NCBI GenBank assembly: GCA_965263335.1
Contig: CBDHHE010000001.1
Coordinates: 2,294,001-2,358,000 of the forward strand
Reading direction: 5' to 3'
DNA: 64,000 bases
Source of the DNA: Thermohalobaculum sp965263335
Lineage (GTDB): Bacteria > Pseudomonadota > Alphaproteobacteria > Rhodobacterales > Rhodobacteraceae
Shown here: piece after piece, positions 35,370 to 43,758 of the stretch
Layout of the letters: every line of letters starts with the position of its first letter
How positions within the stretch are numbered: position 1 is the stretch's first letter
Position numbers and translations under genes: made by a program
The notes under the pieces: model-generated
Database searches by the model: none
What the model saw: only the letters and a program-made list of their open reading frames with translations
Told to the model about the DNA's origin: nothing

Positions 35370-36374
35370 ATGCGCGCACTTGTTCTTACGCTCAACCGTC
35401 TTGCCTGGTTCGTTCCAACGCTGCTGGGTCTGTTGGTGATCACCTTCACCATCAGCCACATCATCCCGGCGGATCCGATTGCATTCATCGCTGGCGACAA
35501 TGCGACGGCAGAGCAGATCGCAGCCCTCAAGGCCAAGTTCGGTATCGACAAGCCCGTGCACATCCAGCTCTGGAACTACATCCTCGGCGTGGCGCAAGGC
35601 GACTTTGGCATCAGTCTCTACACCCAGCGACCGATCGCCGAGGACCTTGTGGCGCGCCTGCCAGCGACACTCGAGCTGGCCTTTGTTGCCATTCTGCTTT
35701 CTGCGCTCTTAGGCATTCCACTGGGTGTGCTGGCCGCCGTGAACCGGAATTCCTGGCTTGATCATGTCCTGCGGGTCTTCACCGTTTCGGGACTCGCCAT
35801 CGCGGCGTTCTGGCTGGCGATTCTGCTGCAACTCCTGTTCGCAATGGAATGGGGCATGACCCCGCTTCAGGGGCGTGTCGACGGCTGGGGGCCAGATGTC
35901 GTCACGGGCTTCTTTCTGATCGATGCTGTCATGATGGGCGATTGGGAAATTTTCTGGGATGTCGTCCACCACATGGTGCTGCCTGCGATCACCCTCGCCT
36001 TCCCCGCGATGGCCACCGTCATGCGCTTCACACGTGCCGGTGTGCTCGATGCGATCAACTCCAACTATGTGGACTATCAACAAGCCATGGGCGTACCGCG
36101 GCGCGTTGTGATCTGGCGGTATGTGCTGCGCAACGCCCTCATCGGCACGGTCACGCAACTTGGTCTGATCTTCGGAAATCTGATCGCCAATGCAGTGGTC
36201 GTGGAGGCTGTCTTCGACTGGCCCGGTCTTGGTCTCTATGCCGTCAGCTCGATCCTGCAGTCTGACTACAACGCGATCATGGGCTTCACTCTGATCATGG
36301 GCACGGTCTTCATCATCGCCAACCTTCTGGTGGATATCACCCACGGGCTGATCGATCCGCGTGAGGCGCACTGA
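35370..36374 (+). CDS. Oligopeptide-type ABC transporter permease, DppB-like
   Basis: 334 residues from the ATG at 35370 (GAGAG upstream); a TTG three bases earlier is also in frame. 'NRLAWFVPTLLGLLVITFTISHIIPADPI' is the DppB/OppB N-terminal helix, 'LPATLELAFVAILLSALLGIPLGVLAAV' follows, and the EAA loop is 'DYQQAMGVPRRVVIWRYVLRNALIGTVTQLGLIFGNLIANAVVVEAVFDWPGLG'. About six membrane helices. Pairs with the DppC-like permease; its stop overlaps that start (TGATG). Confidence 0.94.
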   Translation: MRALVLTLNRLAWFVPTLLGLLVITFTISHIIPADPIAFIAGDNATAEQIAALKAKFGIDKPVHIQLWNYILGVAQGDFGISLYTQRPIAEDLVARLPATLELAFVAILLSALLGIPLGVLAAVNRNSWLDHVLRVFTVSGLAIAAFWLAILLQLLFAMEWGMTPLQGRVDGWGPDVVTGFFLIDAVMMGDWEIFWDVVHHMVLPAITLAFPAMATVMRFTRAGVLDAINSNYVDYQQAMGVPRRVVIWRYVLRNALIGTVTQLGLIFGNLIANAVVVEAVFDWPGLGLYAVSSILQSDYNAIMGFTLIMGTVFIIANLLVDITHGLIDPREAH

Positions 36375-37231
36375 TGGAGACCGCCTACTTCCTGCTGCGC
36401 AAACTGGCTGCCGACCGCACAGCGGCACTTGGTGCGTTGATCATCCTGATGCTGATTGTCGTGGCCATTGCAGCCCCGATCCTGGCAACGCACCCGCAGG
36501 ACGTCACCGAGTTCAATCCGCCCGAGCGCTTGCAAGGTCCTTCGGCTGACCATTTCTTCGGCACAGACCGGATGGGCTCCGACGTCTATTCGCGCCTCCT
36601 CTTCGGCGCACGTATCACGATTTCGATTGCAGTCATCGCCATCGGGATTTCCGTCCTGATCGGCGTGCCGGTCGGTCTGATTGCCGGGTACTATCGCAAT
36701 TGGATCTCCGACGCGCTGATGCGTGTGTCGGACATCTTCCTCGCCGTTCCTCAGATTGTTCTCGCCATTGCGATCGCGCAGACGCTCGGGCCGTCCATAG
36801 AAAACGTGATCCTCGCGCTTTCTGCAACGTATTGGCCGTTCTGGGCACGCCTCGTTTATGCTGAGACACGCTCGGCACTCAACGAGACCTATGTCGAGGC
36901 ATCCATCGCACTCGGCGCCTCTCCCTGGCGGGTGATGCTGTTGCACGTGCTGCCCAACATCTCGTCCTCGCTGATCGTTCGCACCACCATTGGCATGGGC
37001 GGTACCATCCTGACGGCGGCAGCGCTCGGCTTCCTAGGTCTTGGGCCTCCAGCGCCCAGTCCGGAATGGGGCCGCACAATCGCCGAAAGTCGCGAGTTCC
37101 TGCCTGAAGCATGGTGGTATGCCACAGCGCCCGGACTTGCGATTTTTCTGGTCGTGATGGGCTTCAATCTGCTCGGCGACGGCCTGCGAGATATCCTCGA
37201 CCCCCGAACCCGCAGGTCGACGGATGGATGA
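36374..37231 (+). CDS. Oligopeptide-type ABC transporter permease, DppC-like
   Basis: 285 residues. 'LGALIILMLIVVAIAAPILATHPQDV' is the N-terminal OppC helix; 'HFFGTDRMGSDVYSRLLFGARITISIAVIAIGISVLIGVPVGLIAGYY' and the EAA loop 'YVEASIALGASPWRVMLLHVLPNISSSLIV' are diagnostic of DppC/OppC. It ends in 'LLGDGLRDILDPR', the family C-terminus. The last 8 bases overlap the start of the ATPase gene. Partner of the DppB-like subunit. Confidence 0.94.
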   Translation: METAYFLLRKLAADRTAALGALIILMLIVVAIAAPILATHPQDVTEFNPPERLQGPSADHFFGTDRMGSDVYSRLLFGARITISIAVIAIGISVLIGVPVGLIAGYYRNWISDALMRVSDIFLAVPQIVLAIAIAQTLGPSIENVILALSATYWPFWARLVYAETRSALNETYVEASIALGASPWRVMLLHVLPNISSSLIVRTTIGMGGTILTAAALGFLGLGPPAPSPEWGRTIAESREFLPEAWWYATAPGLAIFLVVMGFNLLGDGLRDILDPRTRRSTDG

Positions 37232-38246
37232 TCTTCTCACCGTTACCGACCTCGAGGTGGGCTTCAGAACCGACAATGGTCTCGCCCGCGTGCTGGACCA
37301 CGTCAACTTTCGTATCGGACGCGGTGAGATCGTTGGCCTTGTGGGAGAATCCGGCTGCGGAAAGACCACGCTGGCGCGCTCGATCCTTGGTGTCCTGCCG
37401 GCCAACTCGGCACGCATAACGTCCGGGACGATCATCTTCGACGGCCAGGACCTGCTGGCAGAAGACCCAGCCAATCTCGCAACGGAAGTGCGTGGTCGCA
37501 AGATCACGTTCGTCCCTCAGGATCCCTTCTCCTCTTTCAATCCCGTTTTCACGTTGGGTGCGCAGATCGACGAGCTGATGAAGTGGAAGTCGCCCAACAG
37601 CGAGCCAGGCTCAGGCATCCGCTTCTATCCGCGTGCCAGACGCCAAGCCGATCGAGCGCGTGTTATGGATCTGCTTCGGACGGTTCAGTTGCCAGATCCG
37701 GAGGGGATCTTGCAGAAGTATCCGCATGAAGTGTCAGGTGGCCAGCGTCAGCGACTGATGATCGCCATGGCGCTGCTGCCTGATCCCCAGTTGATCATCG
37801 CGGACGAGCCCACGACGGCACTCGACGTTACGATCCAGGCTCAGATCCTCAAACTTCTCAAACAGCTGGCAACTGAGCGGGATGTGTCGGTGCTGTTCAC
37901 CACCCATGACCTCGGCACCGCCTACGAGATCTGCAACCGCATCACGGTGATGTATGCTGGTCAGGAGGTGGAAAGCGCTCCGTCAGACGAGTTCTTCGCG
38001 GCCCCGCGACACCCCTACACCCAGCGCCTGCTGCAATCCCTGCCCAGCGGCAAGCGCGGGCTCCAGGGCATCCCCGGACAGATTCCGGGCTTGATTGACC
38101 CACCGTCCGGCTGCCGCTTTCACCCCCGCTGCGATCTCGCCACCGATGCGTGCCGGGCCAGTCGCCCCGAGATCACGCAAGCTGGGGCCGACCACCTCAT
38201 GCGCTGCTTCAATCCCGTTGAGACAGAGCAGGAGACCAACGCGTGA
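37224..38246 (+). CDS. Oligopeptide-type ABC transporter ATP-binding protein, DppD-like
   Basis: 340 residues. Walker A 'GESGCGKTT', Q-loop 'FVPQDPFSSFNPVF', signature 'VSGGQRQRLMIAMAL', Walker B 'LIIADEPTTALDV', H-loop 'FTTHDLGTAYEI'. The C-terminal oligo_HPY domain 'PGLIDPPSGCRFHPRCDLATDAC' has the cysteines that bind an iron-sulfur cluster in DppD/DppF proteins. A stretch at about 112-135 ('KWKSPNSEPGSGIRFYPRARR') is longer than usual. Overlaps the permease end by 8 bp and the next ATPase start by 4 bp. Confidence 0.94.
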   Translation: MDDLLTVTDLEVGFRTDNGLARVLDHVNFRIGRGEIVGLVGESGCGKTTLARSILGVLPANSARITSGTIIFDGQDLLAEDPANLATEVRGRKITFVPQDPFSSFNPVFTLGAQIDELMKWKSPNSEPGSGIRFYPRARRQADRARVMDLLRTVQLPDPEGILQKYPHEVSGGQRQRLMIAMALLPDPQLIIADEPTTALDVTIQAQILKLLKQLATERDVSVLFTTHDLGTAYEICNRITVMYAGQEVESAPSDEFFAAPRHPYTQRLLQSLPSGKRGLQGIPGQIPGLIDPPSGCRFHPRCDLATDACRASRPEITQAGADHLMRCFNPVETEQETNA

Positions 38247-39220
38247 GAGCTCCAGACACCGACCTGCTCGTGCTGCAGGATCTTCGCAAGTATTTCCCCA
38301 TCTTGAACGCATGGAAGCGCCGGGTGGGCTGGTTGAAGGCGCTGGACGATGTCTCGCTGACTGTCCGAAAAGGCGAGATTCTGGGAGTGGTCGGTGAATC
38401 CGGCTGTGGCAAGTCCACGCTCGGCAAGACCGTGATGGGCATCCATCGTCCGACTTCGGGCAAGATCGTCTTTGAAGGCAATGACATCACCAACCTCAAA
38501 CCCCATCAGTCCCGAGAGTTGCGACGCGATCTGCAATACACCTACCAGGACCCCGGAGCATCGCTCGATCCGCGCTGGAAGATTGGCAAGTCTCTCGATG
38601 AGCCACTGGTGATCCACACGGACCTCGACCGCACAACACGGCAAGCACGGGTGCGCGAGATTCTCGAAGCGGTCGGGTTGCCGGAGGGCCATCTCGATCT
38701 CTATCCGCACGAAATCTCTGGAGGTCAGCAACGCCGGGTCGGGCTCGCGCGCATTCTTACCCTGCAGCCCAGTCTGGTGGTGCTGGATGAGCCGACGTCG
38801 GGTCTGGATGTTTCGGTTCAGGCAACGATCCTGAACCTGTTCCTGGACCTGCAGAAGCAATTCGACCTGACCTATGTGTTCATCAGCCACGATCTGTCCG
38901 TGGTCCGGATGATCTGCGACCGCGTGGCCGTGATGTACCTCGGCAGCGTTGTGGAATTGGGCGAGACAGAGCAGATTTTCGACAGCCCCCGTCACCCCTA
39001 CACCCAGTCCTTGCTGGCCGCGATTCCCCGGATTGGCCAAGCACGTATCACCGAGACATTCTGGTTGGAGGGTGAACCTCCCGATCCGGGCAATCTGCCA
39101 TCCGGATGCCGCTTCAGGACGCGGTGCCCGCATGCGCAGGAAGCCTGCGCGGCCGAGCCCCCGCCACTTGTGGAGAAGGTCGCCGGACAGGCAGACGCCT
39201 GCTTGCTTTCGGATGCCTAG
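38243..39220 (+). CDS. Oligopeptide-type ABC transporter ATP-binding protein, DppF-like
   Basis: 325 residues from GTG at 38243 (GTGA overlap with the preceding stop; GGAG upstream). Walker A 'GESGCGKST', Q-loop 'YTYQDPGASLDPRW', signature 'ISGGQQRRVGLARIL', Walker B 'LVVLDEPTSGLDV', H-loop 'FISHDLSVVRMI', and C-terminal oligo_HPY with 'SGCRFRTRCPHAQEAC'. Second ATPase of the importer. The importer therefore has binding protein, two permeases and two ATPases in one operon (33725-39220). Confidence 0.94.
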   Translation: MRAPDTDLLVLQDLRKYFPILNAWKRRVGWLKALDDVSLTVRKGEILGVVGESGCGKSTLGKTVMGIHRPTSGKIVFEGNDITNLKPHQSRELRRDLQYTYQDPGASLDPRWKIGKSLDEPLVIHTDLDRTTRQARVREILEAVGLPEGHLDLYPHEISGGQQRRVGLARILTLQPSLVVLDEPTSGLDVSVQATILNLFLDLQKQFDLTYVFISHDLSVVRMICDRVAVMYLGSVVELGETEQIFDSPRHPYTQSLLAAIPRIGQARITETFWLEGEPPDPGNLPSGCRFRTRCPHAQEACAAEPPPLVEKVAGQADACLLSDA

Positions 39221-39289
39221 CTGCTTGGTGCGATCCCCGGCGATCTTGTGTCAGCCATCCGACGCCCTCGGTCTAACTTCCATACTCAC

Positions 39290-40015
39290 ATGAACGCAGT
39301 CCTGATCACAGGCGCCGCATCGGGCATCGGCCTTGCGACCGCCGAGCTTCTTCAGTCCGAAGGGTGCAAGATTGTCAGCTTGGACCGCGAGCCGATGCCA
39401 CAGAAGTTCGATCACGCTGTCAAAGCCGATCTTTCGGAACCCGCCGACCTGAGCGCTGCCGTCACTGATGCACTTGAGGCGGTGCCGGAGATTGATTGCC
39501 TTGTGAATTGCGCCGGGATCTACCCGGTGACACCATTGCTCGAGATGTCGGTGTCAGAATGGAACGATGTCCTGAACGTCAATCTTCGCGCCCCGTTTCT
39601 CATGGTGCAAGCGCTTGCCCAGCACTGGAAAGCCCAGGGCACATCCGGGGTTGTGGTCAATGTTGCCTCAACGGCAGCGGTGCTGGCGAGACCAGGAATT
39701 GCTCACTACGCGGCGTCGAAGGCGGGTCTTGTGCAAATGACGAAAGTCATGGCTGTGGAACTGGCGCCTTTGGGCATCCGGGTGAACACGATCGCGCCGG
39801 GATTGATCGCAACAGAGAAGGTGCTTGCCCATGCGGCGGATGCAGGAGCGACCGAGCACAAGACCAAGCTGACGCGCATTCCTGCCGCCCGAGAGGGAAC
39901 TCCAGAGGAGGTGGCGCAGGCTATACGATGGTTGCTCTCCGAAGACGCCTCATACGCCACGGGGTCGGTTCTGACCTTGGATGGCGGCTTCACGTTGGGC
40001 ATCGCAGCGTACTGA
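39290..40015 (+). CDS. SDR-family dehydrogenase
   Basis: 241 residues from the ATG at 39290, which starts directly with 'NAVLITGAASGIGLATAELL'. 'IDCLVNCAGIYPVTPLLEM' is the NAG region (N-C-A-G), 'VNVASTAAVLARPGIAHYAASKAGL' the Ser and YxxxK site, and 'GIRVNTIAPGLIATE' the PG motif. It ends 'YATGSVLTLDGGFTLG'. Last gene of the rightward transport unit, 69 bp after the DppF-like gene. One of three SDR genes in the catabolic region; these are diverse in sequence, so they probably act on different steps. Confidence 0.9.
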   Translation: MNAVLITGAASGIGLATAELLQSEGCKIVSLDREPMPQKFDHAVKADLSEPADLSAAVTDALEAVPEIDCLVNCAGIYPVTPLLEMSVSEWNDVLNVNLRAPFLMVQALAQHWKAQGTSGVVVNVASTAAVLARPGIAHYAASKAGLVQMTKVMAVELAPLGIRVNTIAPGLIATEKVLAHAADAGATEHKTKLTRIPAAREGTPEEVAQAIRWLLSEDASYATGSVLTLDGGFTLGIAAY

Positions 40016-40083
40016 AGCGCGCCCACCCGTGAACATCAAAGCGCTAGCGCCCGCCGATCGGGCGCGGGCTCACCTGCGCGATG

Positions 40084-41001
40084 CTACATGCCCGCCTGTT
40101 CCCGGCAATGCCGTGCAACATCGGCGTGCGTTGCAAACCAGACGCCGGAGTGGCTGCGGATGTAGCGGATCAGCGCCTCCAAAACACGAATGCGCGACCG
40201 GTGACCGATGAAGTGCGGGTGCATTGTGAGCAAAAACAGGCCCTCCTCCTCGTATGCACCGTCGAACTCCGTTTGAAAAACCTCGAGCACGCCGGATGGC
40301 GGTGTATATGGGCGCAAACCCGTGAACCGATCCATGGCCCAGTAAGGCGCATCGTCCCTGATCCACTCAACAGGCAATTCCACAACACCTGTGGGCCGGT
40401 TGTCCTCGAGAATTTCATAAGGATCATCGTCCGCCATGAGAGACGAGTCATAGATCAACCCCATCTCGCGGGTGATCGCGAGCGTATGAGCCGAGAAGTC
40501 CCATGACGGTGTTCGGATCCCGACAGGACGAACCCCGCAGATCTCCTGCAGCTTGTCAGCCGCGCGCATCTGCAGGTCGCGTTCATTTTCGGGCGGCAAT
40601 GTCGAGTTCAACTCATGTATCCAGGAATGAATGCCGATTTCATGGCCGTGATCGATCACGGCGCGCTGTTCATCCGGATGCAGCATCGCGACGACCGCAG
40701 GGACAAAGAACGTCGCCGGAGCATCGTACTTCTTCAGCAACTTCAGGATTTTGGGAACGGCCACCCGCGCACCGAACTCGCATGCGGAAAGACGCCCCGG
40801 CGAGGTGTGCCCCCATCGCAGCACCTGGGTCTCGTGATCGCTGTCGAACGAGAGCGCGACCGCGCAGCGTGCGCCGCCTGGCCACGAGCTGGGCTTGAGC
40901 GACCGGCCTGCCCGGATCTTCTCAACGATCGGGCGCCAGGTTTCTTCAGGCCATTTCCAGGTCTCTGGCTGGTCTGGCAATGCGTTTGCGGCTTTCGACA
41001 T
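40084..41001 (-). CDS. Polysaccharide deacetylase-fold amidohydrolase (metal-binding type)
   Basis: 305 residues. NodB homology: 'VALSFDSDHETQ' (metal-binding D-x-D-H), 'ATFFVPAVVAML', 'GHEIGIHSWIHELNS' (H-x3-H), 'RPVGIRTPSWDFSAHTLAITREMGLIYDSSLMADDDPYEI' and C-terminal 'FLLTMHPHFIGHRSRI'. The late segments resemble the PuuE/cyclic imidase-like branch more than chitin deacetylases. Unlike the gene at 20553, it keeps the metal triad. No signal peptide, so it acts in the cytoplasm and on small molecules rather than cell wall sugars. Convergent with the SDR gene. Confidence 0.85.
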   Translation of the reverse strand: MSKAANALPDQPETWKWPEETWRPIVEKIRAGRSLKPSSWPGGARCAVALSFDSDHETQVLRWGHTSPGRLSACEFGARVAVPKILKLLKKYDAPATFFVPAVVAMLHPDEQRAVIDHGHEIGIHSWIHELNSTLPPENERDLQMRAADKLQEICGVRPVGIRTPSWDFSAHTLAITREMGLIYDSSLMADDDPYEILEDNRPTGVVELPVEWIRDDAPYWAMDRFTGLRPYTPPSGVLEVFQTEFDGAYEEEGLFLLTMHPHFIGHRSRIRVLEALIRYIRSHSGVWFATHADVARHCREQAGM

Positions 41002-41057
41002 TCTCGCCTCCTCCGATGGATCGCATCGAGCCTAGCACTGCCAGACCGCCCTCGCCA

Positions 41058-42263
41058 TCAGAGCGCGAGCAAGAATCCCGTTCCTGTTACAATGGAAATC
41101 GCCTTGGCAACCTCGGTGATGTTCGTCACGGTGCTGTCGTAGCAGGCGATCGCGTCGCCTGGCAGGAGATACGGGTCGAGGTCATCCCGGTCAGCACGAC
41201 GCAAAAGATCCTCGATCCGTCGCTCGATCACAACCGAGTTCCCGCTCATGGGATTTCGTGAGAACAGAACCGCATAGCGATCCGCATTGGTGATCTGGGT
41301 GCCGCCAACGCAGTTCATTCCGATCACAGCCTGCAGGAAACGGGTGCCCCAGGGGACTTCGCGGGCATCTCGTCCGATCGCGGAAAGCGCGTTTGCGTCC
41401 GCGGGCTTCGTCAGGTTGGAGAGATAGAGTTTGACCCCGGGAGGTGTCACAGCACTCGCAACCATCAATTCTTCCACAAAGCAGCCGCGACTTGGCACTA
41501 TGACCTGGTCACCGGCCAGCAGCATCAAATCAGCAAAAGCCCGGCCGCTCAAAGCGCCGGACAAGTCTGCGACATGGCGCGTCCCATCGCGTTGAACAAC
41601 CACTCGAGACAGATCGGCATCCGGGCGCACGCCCCCGGCTTGGCGCAATGCAACGGAAAGATTTCGCCCCTCAGTGGCAGCGCCAAGCGCTGATTGACGC
41701 GCGCTGTCCCGGTCGTCGGACGAGATCAGTCCAACATCATGGGGGCCCGGCTCGAAGACTGCCCCCTGCACGTGCACACGCGCTGGCGCAAAATCGACGA
41801 CCCGTACTGACACGCTTGGCGCATATCCATAGAACCCCCCGGAGACGAGCCCGCTGCGGATCGCTTTTTCGACCGCCTCAACGGTGCGGCCGTGTGCGCC
41901 CACGCCTTTCAGGTGAGGCAACTTCAACTGACCGTCGCGCGAGACTTCGAACTCTCCCGAGAAGACTTCGTCTTTGCCTACCGAGACTGAGACCAGATCG
42001 CCACGAGACAAAAGCTCGGGCCCTTGTGGAACTGTCCCAACGCCGTGGCGCTTTGAGCTGTCTGCCGGGGTGCAACGCTCGGCGGTCACTGCGGCAGAAC
42101 GGCGATTCCTGTCATCTCGCTCGCTCACTTCGCCCGATCTGTATTGCGCCTGATAGGCTCTACCCTGTGCGGCCGGCTCCTGGTTTTCGGGTGCGCGCAT
42201 CGGTGCACACGCTGCGATTGCCGCAATTGCGACAAGTGCCGCAAACCTTTCAACTCTGATCAT
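41058..42263 (-). CDS. Polysaccharide export lipoprotein (Wza/KpsD-like OPX)
   Basis: 401 residues. Lipoprotein signal 'FAALVAIAAIAAC' with lipobox IAAC (Cys19). Poly_export domain: 'LLSRGDLVSVSVGKDEVFSGEFEVSRDGQLKLPHLKGVGAHGRTVEAVEKAI', then SLBB-like parts 'RVHVQGAVFEPGPHDV' and 'AGGVRPDADLSRVVVQRDG', and a later soluble-ligand-binding block. Ends in a hydrophobic 'ISIVTGTGFLLAL', which may be a C-terminal outer-membrane segment. Forms the outer-membrane export channel for the polysaccharide made by the surrounding genes. Divergent from the flippase gene. Confidence 0.88.
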   Translation of the reverse strand: MIRVERFAALVAIAAIAACAPMRAPENQEPAAQGRAYQAQYRSGEVSERDDRNRRSAAVTAERCTPADSSKRHGVGTVPQGPELLSRGDLVSVSVGKDEVFSGEFEVSRDGQLKLPHLKGVGAHGRTVEAVEKAIRSGLVSGGFYGYAPSVSVRVVDFAPARVHVQGAVFEPGPHDVGLISSDDRDSARQSALGAATEGRNLSVALRQAGGVRPDADLSRVVVQRDGTRHVADLSGALSGRAFADLMLLAGDQVIVPSRGCFVEELMVASAVTPPGVKLYLSNLTKPADANALSAIGRDAREVPWGTRFLQAVIGMNCVGGTQITNADRYAVLFSRNPMSGNSVVIERRIEDLLRRADRDDLDPYLLPGDAIACYDSTVTNITEVAKAISIVTGTGFLLAL

Positions 42264-42375
42264 CGTCTCACGCTCCGTTCCCGGTGGGGCCGCGTCGGCG
42301 TGTGATATCTGACCGCCTTTCGATCGGACTGCACGACCTCGTCAGTAGGTCGAGGGTGCTCGTTCGAACCCGAGC

Positions 42376-42391
42376 CTATCCGAAAGTCGAG
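42376..42391. promoter_or_regulatory. Dyad-related site between OPX and flippase genes
   Basis: CTATCCGAAAGTCGAG keeps the complete left half (CTATCCGAA) of the dyad found at 49824 and 54604 but only part of the right half. It lies in the 250-bp gap between the divergent OPX (start 42263) and flippase (start 42514) genes, 113-123 bp from each. Confidence 0.3.
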
Positions 42392-42513
42392 ATGACTGCC
42401 CATTCGCACCCGTCACATGTCCGAGCAGACGCGAGAAAGACGCCTGCAGCCGGGGTAGGCATGCGGGATCGCTGATCGCGCCAGCTTTGCGTCGCGTAGT
42501 TCAGGAGTTCGCC

Positions 42514-43755
42514 ATGTGGCAAGTGAGTGGAAACAATGCGCGAGGCTTTGCGAGCCACCTGCTCGCATACTGTGCGTCGGAAGCCGTCGCCAAGCTCTCT
42601 CGACTCGCCGTGATCCTTGTCGTCGCCCGCACGCTCGATCCGGCGATGATCGGGCTGGCGGCAGGTGCGATGGCTGCCTCGGACGTGTTGAAGTCACTCA
42701 CAGAGAACGGAGCTTCGCAACGGATCATCGCTGCAAACTCACAGCAACTCGAGGCGGTTTGCCGCGCAGCACAGCGGATCTACTGGGTGTGGTGCATGGG
42801 ATTGTTTTTTGTGCAGATCGCACTGGCACTCACGTTCTGGCTGGTGAGTGGGGAAGCCCTCGTCGCGATGATGCTGGCAATCCTGGCGTTAGAATACCTT
42901 TTCATGCCCGGGGGCCTGGTGAGCTGCGCATTGGCGATGCGTGAAGGACGCCTGCCATCGACCGCTGCAATCTCCGGGACACAAATCCTGGCAGCCAACG
43001 TTCTCACGGCGGCGCTTGCCTTGGTGTGGGTGCACCCGCTTGCGCTCATTCTGCCGAAGGTGCTCAGTGCACCGATCTGGCTGATCGGAATGCGAAGACT
43101 CAGGCCTTGGCGTCCAGACGCAGGCGTAGCGCCCGCGCCGCTTGGGCCATTCCTCAACTTTGGCGCGCCAATTCTGGGCGTCGAGGTTGTGAAGGCACTG
43201 AGGCTCCACGCCGACAAACTGCTGATTGGTGCTCTGTTGGGTGCCGAAGCGCTCGGCATTTGGTTCTTCGCCGTCAATGCCGGCCTGGGATTGTCGACCT
43301 CCCTGGCGCAGGCCTTCTCAGTGGTGCTGTTTCCGCATCTTTGTGCCGCCCGGGACCGGACTGTTGCACTCGCTCGAGCCCTCAGGCTTGCACTGTGCTG
43401 CACGGCACCGGTCGTTGTTGCTCAAGCCCTGCTGGCGCCCGTCTACGTGCCGCTCCTCTTCGGGGCCACCTGGCAGGGCACCGAAGACCTTGTCGCAATC
43501 CTGTGTCTCGCGGCCATCCCTGGCATACTGTGGGCGGCGGCAGCACAGCGGCTTCGGGCTATGGACAGGCCTGGGGCGGAATTCATCGTGACTGCAACGC
43601 TGACGGGCGCGCTGGTCATAGGCACCTTGCTCGTCGCACCGATCGGCCTCGAGGCGTTGGCTTGGAGCCATTTGCTGATCGCCTCTTCCATCCAGATCGC
43701 CGCAGCCTGGCCTGCAATCGCAGCGCTTGGGCTCAGACCGGCAAAGGGAGCCTGA
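42514..43755 (+). CDS. Oligosaccharide flippase (Wzx-like, MOP superfamily)
   Basis: 413 residues from the ATG at 42514 with AGGAG 6 bp upstream; an in-frame TTG at 42487 precedes that site. Many hydrophobic helices, about 12: 'LSRLAVILVVARTLDPAMIGLAAGAM' is the Polysacc_synt N-terminus, with charged loops between helices such as 'RRLRPWRPDAG'. 'DKLLIGALLGAEALGIWFFAVNAGLGL' is the typical second-half start. It should flip the lipid-linked repeat unit across the inner membrane. First gene of a rightward unit with three glycosyltransferase genes. Confidence 0.88.
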   Translation: MWQVSGNNARGFASHLLAYCASEAVAKLSRLAVILVVARTLDPAMIGLAAGAMAASDVLKSLTENGASQRIIAANSQQLEAVCRAAQRIYWVWCMGLFFVQIALALTFWLVSGEALVAMMLAILALEYLFMPGGLVSCALAMREGRLPSTAAISGTQILAANVLTAALALVWVHPLALILPKVLSAPIWLIGMRRLRPWRPDAGVAPAPLGPFLNFGAPILGVEVVKALRLHADKLLIGALLGAEALGIWFFAVNAGLGLSTSLAQAFSVVLFPHLCAARDRTVALARALRLALCCTAPVVVAQALLAPVYVPLLFGATWQGTEDLVAILCLAAIPGILWAAAAQRLRAMDRPGAEFIVTATLTGALVIGTLLVAPIGLEALAWSHLLIASSIQIAAAWPAIAALGLRPAKGA

Positions 43756-43758
43756 TCC

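Noticed and set aside
38120..39133. Minus-strand open frame opposite the DppF-like ATPase gene
   Set aside because: The plus strand has all ABC ATPase motifs in order; the antisense frame has none.
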